Below are positions 60,249 through 64,000 of a stretch of 64,000 nt of DNA, one piece after another. Each line of letters opens with the position of its first letter. Position 1 is the stretch's first letter. Below the pieces are notes generated by a model, which did no database searches, was not told the origin of the DNA, and worked only from the letters and a program-made list of their open reading frames with translations. The stretch is from the NCBI GenBank assembly GCA_014873095.1, contig CP050848.1, forward strand, positions 310,001 to 374,000. The letters are read 5' to 3'. The stretch comes from Planctomycetales bacterium ZRK34. Its GTDB lineage: Bacteria > Planctomycetota > Phycisphaerae > Phycisphaerales > Zrk34. The position numbers and the translations under genes are program-made.

Positions 60249-60962
60249 ATGCTCACTTCCCAGACGTGCCGAATTATTCCTGCCACCCTGCTGATAGCAT
60301 TGCTGACCGGCGTCGCGGGCGCGGGCAATGATGGATTTGTCGATCTGTTCAACGGGCGCGACCTGACGGGGTTTGACGGCGATCGGCGGTTCTGGTCTGT
60401 CGAGGACGGGGCGATCGTCGGACAGACGAGTCCGACGAACAAGACCACCGGCACTTACCTGTTTGTCGACAGCGTCCGCGCTGTGAACTTCGAACTGCAC
60501 GTCGACTTCCAACTGCCCTCGGGCAACTCGGGTGTACAGTACCGCAGCATCAAGAAGCCCGACTACCAGGTGGCCGGCTACCAGGCGGACATGGACGTTG
60601 CGGGTCAATACACGGGCATGCTGTACGAGTGCGAAGGTCGCAAGATCATGACGCACCCCGGCGACAATGTCGTCATCGACGAAGCCGGCCAAGTCACCCC
60701 CGCCGGCGACCCGACGCCGGAAGCCAAACGCAAAGCGGCGATCCACATCGGCCCCGGCCAGTGGAACCACTACGTCATCATCGCCCGCGGCGACCACGTG
60801 ATCCATCAGATCAACGGCGTGACCTTCGTGCAGGTCACGGACCACGACGCCCGGCGCATCCGCGGCGACCGTATCGCATTTCAACTTCACCCCGGGCCGC
60901 CGATGAAGGTGATGTACAAGAACATCCGCATCAAAATCTACGACTCGCCCGAAAAGGAGTAA
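60249..60962 (+). CDS. Exported DUF1080 (3-keto-disaccharide hydrolase-type) protein
   Basis: This 237-residue protein has a Sec signal (cleavage near VAGAG, residue 25) and one DUF1080 concanavalin-like jelly-roll domain: FVDLFNGRDLTGFDGD, FWSVEDGAIVG, the GNSGVQYRS strand and GQWNHYVIIARGDHVIHQING. Some members of this family hydrolyse 3-keto-glucosides. The gene is followed after 3 bases by a Gfo/Idh/MocA oxidoreductase, a pairing typical of planctomycetes and consistent with oxidation-assisted glycoside cleavage. Confidence 0.87.
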   Translation: MLTSQTCRIIPATLLIALLTGVAGAGNDGFVDLFNGRDLTGFDGDRRFWSVEDGAIVGQTSPTNKTTGTYLFVDSVRAVNFELHVDFQLPSGNSGVQYRSIKKPDYQVAGYQADMDVAGQYTGMLYECEGRKIMTHPGDNVVIDEAGQVTPAGDPTPEAKRKAAIHIGPGQWNHYVIIARGDHVIHQINGVTFVQVTDHDARRIRGDRIAFQLHPGPPMKVMYKNIRIKIYDSPEKE

Positions 60963-60965
60963 GCC

Positions 60966-62276
60966 ATGCACCAGCGTTCATTCACGCGTCGGAACATGCT
61001 CAAAGCCAGCGCGGCGGCGGTGGCGGCGCCGATGTTCGTGCCGGCGGCGGCGCTGGGCAAGGACGGTGCGGTGGCGCCGAGCGAGCGCATTGTCATGGGC
61101 GCGATCGGCACCGGCGGGCGCGGCAAATTCGATATGCAGTGGCTGCTTCAATCGCCGCAGGTGCAACTGGTGGCCATCTGTGATGTGCAGCAGGTCAACC
61201 GCGATAACGCCAGACAACTCGTCGACAAGACACACGGCAACGGGGACTGCGCCGTGTTCACCGACATGCGCGAGCTGCTCGGGCGCCAGGACATCGACGC
61301 GGTGCTCATCGCCACGGGCGATCGCTGGCACGGGCCGGCGTCGATCGCGGCGATGGAAGCCGGCAAGGATGTTTACTGCGAAAAGCCGAGCACGATGTCG
61401 ATCGCCGAGGGGCAGGCGGTGGTGAAGGTCGCTGAAAAGACCGGGCGTGTGTACCAGACGGGCACGCAGCGTGTCAGTGATTTCCGTTTCGTATTCGCCA
61501 CGGAGCTGGCCAAACGCGGCCTGCTCGGCAAGTTGCACACGGTGCGGGCGCACTTGTGGCCGGCGGTCAAGGACGTGACGTACAACGAGATTCTGCCCGC
61601 TGAACCGCTGCCGGGGCGCGAGGTGATCGACTGGGGACAGTGGATCGGTCAGTCGCCGGACCGGCCGTACAACAGCGCCTACCATCGCGGCGGATATGCC
61701 TGCGGCGCGTGGGGGCGGTTCTGGGATTTCGGCACGGGCGTGGCGGGCTGGCTCGCCCATACGGGGTTGCAATGTCAGTTCGCCGTGGGGCGCGAGTTAT
61801 CGTCGCCGGTGCATTATGCGAACCCCGGCAATAAGTCCGGCGACGGCATGGTCTGCACCTTCGACCACGACGTGAAGATGGTGCTGCAATTCGAAGGTGG
61901 CTGGCGCGGCACGTGCGGGGTGCGCTTCGAAGGCACGGACGGCTGGGTTTCGATCGCTGATGATTACACACGCCCTGATGTCTCTGACAACGCGATGCTG
62001 CGTCGCATGCAACCAATCCTCGACGACTACAAGCAGCAGACCGGTCGGTCGCTGAGCCACATGCAGGACTTTCTCGACTGCGTCAAGAGCCGCCGCCAGC
62101 CGATCGCCAATGCCAACGTGATGCACCGCACGATGACGACCAATCACGTGGTCAATCTCTGCCTGCACCTGGGGCGCGATCTGCGCTGGGACCCGACCGC
62201 CGAGCAGTTTATCGATGATGCCGAGGCCAATGCTCAGCGCGCCCGCGACGAAATGCGCAATCCGTGGTCCCGCTGA
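60966..62276 (+). CDS. Tat-exported Gfo/Idh/MocA oxidoreductase
   Basis: This 436-residue protein has a twin-arginine signal (FTRRNMLKASAAAVAAP), a Rossmann fold (IVMGAIGTGGRGKFDMQWL), DVYCEKPSTMSIAEG with the conserved Glu-Lys-Pro and the C-terminal substrate domain. It begins three bases after DUF1080 and is surely co-transcribed. The likely role is NAD-linked oxidation or reduction of a sugar outside or across the membrane; the substrate is unknown. Confidence 0.9.
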   Translation: MHQRSFTRRNMLKASAAAVAAPMFVPAAALGKDGAVAPSERIVMGAIGTGGRGKFDMQWLLQSPQVQLVAICDVQQVNRDNARQLVDKTHGNGDCAVFTDMRELLGRQDIDAVLIATGDRWHGPASIAAMEAGKDVYCEKPSTMSIAEGQAVVKVAEKTGRVYQTGTQRVSDFRFVFATELAKRGLLGKLHTVRAHLWPAVKDVTYNEILPAEPLPGREVIDWGQWIGQSPDRPYNSAYHRGGYACGAWGRFWDFGTGVAGWLAHTGLQCQFAVGRELSSPVHYANPGNKSGDGMVCTFDHDVKMVLQFEGGWRGTCGVRFEGTDGWVSIADDYTRPDVSDNAMLRRMQPILDDYKQQTGRSLSHMQDFLDCVKSRRQPIANANVMHRTMTTNHVVNLCLHLGRDLRWDPTAEQFIDDAEANAQRARDEMRNPWSR

Positions 62277-62421
62277 GCCGCCGACGTGAAACAACGCCAT
62301 GATCGCTTTTGCGGGTTGCCCCGAGACGATTAACAAAATCTCAATTTTTTGCGTGACAATCTCATAGACGCGCCGGCGCTGCCGGGGTATCGGTAAGCGT
62401 ATCTGAACCAGGAGACGCCCC

Positions 62422-63867
62422 ATGATCACGCCCAGTCGACCGGATGACTCACGCAGCGACCAGCCGACCCCACCGACCACGCGGCGCCTGTTTTTACAGG
62501 GCGCCGCCGCAGCGACGGCCGGCATGTTCACGGTCGTGCCGCGCCACGTGCTCGGCGGACCGGGGCGCACCGCGCCCAGCGAAAAGATCACCGTCGCCAT
62601 GATCGGAACCGGCGGGCAGGGCCACATCAATCTGTACAATTTTCTCGGTTTCGAGCAGGTGCAGGTCGTGGCCGTCTGCGATGTGAACCGCGAAAGCGGC
62701 GGCTACATTTCATGGAACTGGGGCAACGGCAAAAAGCAGAGCACCTGCGGACGTGAGCCGGCCCGTCGCATGGTCGATGAGCATTACGCCAAGCAGAGCC
62801 CCGGCGGCAGTTACACCGGCTGCCGCGCCTATGCCGACTATCGCGAGCTGCTCGACAAAGAAGACGTCGATGCCGTGGCCGTGTCGACACCCGACCACAC
62901 GCATGCCGTGATCACGATGGCCGCCCTGAAAAAGCGCAAGCATGTCTACTGCGAAAAACCGCTGACGTGGTCTGTCCGCGAGGCAAGACTCATCGCTGAA
63001 GAAGCCCGGCGCGCCGGCGTGGCGACACAACTCGGCAACCACGGGCAGGCGTCGGAGGAAGATCGCGTGGTGCGCGAGATGATCGCCGACGGCGCCATCG
63101 GGGATGTACACGAAGTGCAGGTGGCCATCGGCGCGCGTTTCTGGGAATACCCCGAACTGCAGGGCCGGCCGACCGACACGCCCCCCGTGCCCGACGGGCT
63201 CGACTGGGACCTCTGGCTCGGCCCCGCGCCCCAGCGCCCCTACCACCCGCTGTATCACCCCTGGACCTGGCGCAACTGGTGGGACTTCGGCACCGGCCAA
63301 CTCGGCGACCTCGGTTGCCACAAGCTCTCGACCGTCTTCCGCGCGCTGAATCTCAAACACCCCGTCAGCGTCGAAGCCAGCTCCACCAAGATGTTCGGCG
63401 ATGTCTACCCGCTCGGCGTGATCGCCCGCTACGAGTTTGCCGCCCGAGGCAGCATGCCGCCGGTCAAGTTGAACTGGTACGACGGCGGTCTGCTGCCCCC
63501 GCTGCCCGAAGGCGTCACCCCTCGCCGCCGCGGCTACGAAACGATCTACCACGGCGATAAGGGCACCATCTACGGCCACCGCATCGTGCCCGAATCCAAA
63601 ATGAAAGCCTACGGCCGACCGCCGCGCACCCTCCAGCGTTCCCCCGGTCATTACCACGAATTCGTCAGCGCCTGCCGCGGTGGCCCCGCCCCCGGGGCCA
63701 ACTTCGTCGATCACGCCGGCGTGGTCACCGAAACCTGCCTGCTGGGCAATGTCGCCCTGCGCAGCGGACTCAAACTCACATGGGACGGCCCCGCCTGCAA
63801 AGTCACCAGCGACGAGTCAGCCAATAAACTGCTGCATCGTGATTACCGCGCAGGCTGGTCGCTGTAG
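62422..63867 (+). CDS. Tat-exported Gfo/Idh/MocA oxidoreductase
   Basis: This 481-residue relative of the preceding protein has a Tat-type start (TTRRLFLQGAAAATAGMF), a Rossmann fold (ITVAMIGTGGQGHINLYNF), HVYCEKPLTWSVREARL, and GNHGQASEEDRVVREMIADG, which marks a common planctomycete subgroup. The ATG at 62422 has AGGAG upstream. It is 145 bases after the previous gene, with a possible promoter in the AT-rich stretch near 62330-62365. Confidence 0.9.
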   Translation: MITPSRPDDSRSDQPTPPTTRRLFLQGAAAATAGMFTVVPRHVLGGPGRTAPSEKITVAMIGTGGQGHINLYNFLGFEQVQVVAVCDVNRESGGYISWNWGNGKKQSTCGREPARRMVDEHYAKQSPGGSYTGCRAYADYRELLDKEDVDAVAVSTPDHTHAVITMAALKKRKHVYCEKPLTWSVREARLIAEEARRAGVATQLGNHGQASEEDRVVREMIADGAIGDVHEVQVAIGARFWEYPELQGRPTDTPPVPDGLDWDLWLGPAPQRPYHPLYHPWTWRNWWDFGTGQLGDLGCHKLSTVFRALNLKHPVSVEASSTKMFGDVYPLGVIARYEFAARGSMPPVKLNWYDGGLLPPLPEGVTPRRRGYETIYHGDKGTIYGHRIVPESKMKAYGRPPRTLQRSPGHYHEFVSACRGGPAPGANFVDHAGVVTETCLLGNVALRSGLKLTWDGPACKVTSDESANKLLHRDYRAGWSL

Positions 63868-63943
63868 CGTCCTCGATCTTCCGTTTAGCCGCGACCCGCA
63901 GGGGAGCGCGCCACACCGGGTTCAATCACGAAAGGGTTCTTCC

Positions 63944-64000
63944 ATGTCCAACCCGCTATTCACCCGTCGCGATCTGCTCGGCGCCGGCGCGGCGATCACC
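63944..64000 (+). CDS. Start of a further Tat-exported protein (cut by the window edge)
   Basis: The first 19 codons (MSNPLFTRRDLLGAGAAIT) show a twin-arginine signal (TRRDLLG). It starts 76 bases after the previous oxidoreductase and is probably another member of the same group, but the product cannot be known from this part. Confidence 0.6.
   Translation, partial: MSNPLFTRRDLLGAGAAIT

Overview
The window looks like a chromosome segment of a Planctomycetota bacterium, most probably of Phycisphaerae type. This is inferred from gene content only: GC-rich DNA, Tat-exported Gfo/Idh/MocA oxidoreductases, a DUF1080 protein, CE15 and SGNH esterases, very large multiheme c-type cytochromes and sigma-54 control. 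There is no rRNA gene to confirm it. Three tRNA-Ser genes (anticodons GCT, TGA, GGA) are present.

Layout. 1-12.7 kb is mostly housekeeping: the end of an Anbu proteasome-like gene plus a transglutaminase, hsp20, xseA, a frameshifted DUF433/DUF5615 toxin-antitoxin pair, rpmI-rplT, ilvE, a SpoIIE-type phosphatase, a DUF192 lipoprotein, gluQRS, purN, a glutamate dehydrogenase and a Tat-exported oxidoreductase. 12.7-38.0 kb is a coherent respiratory island. It holds six multiheme cytochromes (about 75 predicted haem-attachment sites), an outer-membrane beta-barrel, two NHL-repeat lipoproteins and an inner-membrane cytochrome b fused to an 11-haem head. It also holds a NapC/NirT-like protein, the siroheme-dependent haem pathway (a fused AhbA/AhbB, AhbC, AhbD), a YgbA-like protein, a PhnD-like sensor with two kinase-like proteins, and an NtrC-type activator with a GAFTGA loop. 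Four good -24/-12 promoters, and one weaker one, precede the transcription units of this island. My reading is a dedicated trans-envelope electron conduit (porin-cytochrome type) that makes its own haem and is switched as one sigma-54 regulon.

38.2-42.9 kb returns to core genes (clpX, a small SHOCT-like protein, tig, a PIN/TRAM membrane protein). 42.9-53.7 kb is a plasticity zone. It contains two tandem-repeat arrays, three attC-like sites with cassette genes but no integron integrase, and a large serine recombinase abutting tRNA-Ser and bounded by a perfect 140-bp inverted repeat. It also contains a type I methylase gene split by an IS5-family element whose excision would restore the frame exactly, and a second IS with 20-bp inverted repeats. 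53.7-64 kb carries truB, exported esterases (SGNH, CE15, GDSL), a nitrilase/GNAT pair and a DUF1080 plus Gfo/Idh/MocA gene group typical of planctomycete carbohydrate metabolism.

Small repeats are frequent. They include a REP/REPIN family (single copy at 12.6 kb, paired copy at 20.3 kb) and a palindromic element that sits in frame inside two different cytochrome genes (18.5 and 21.5 kb).
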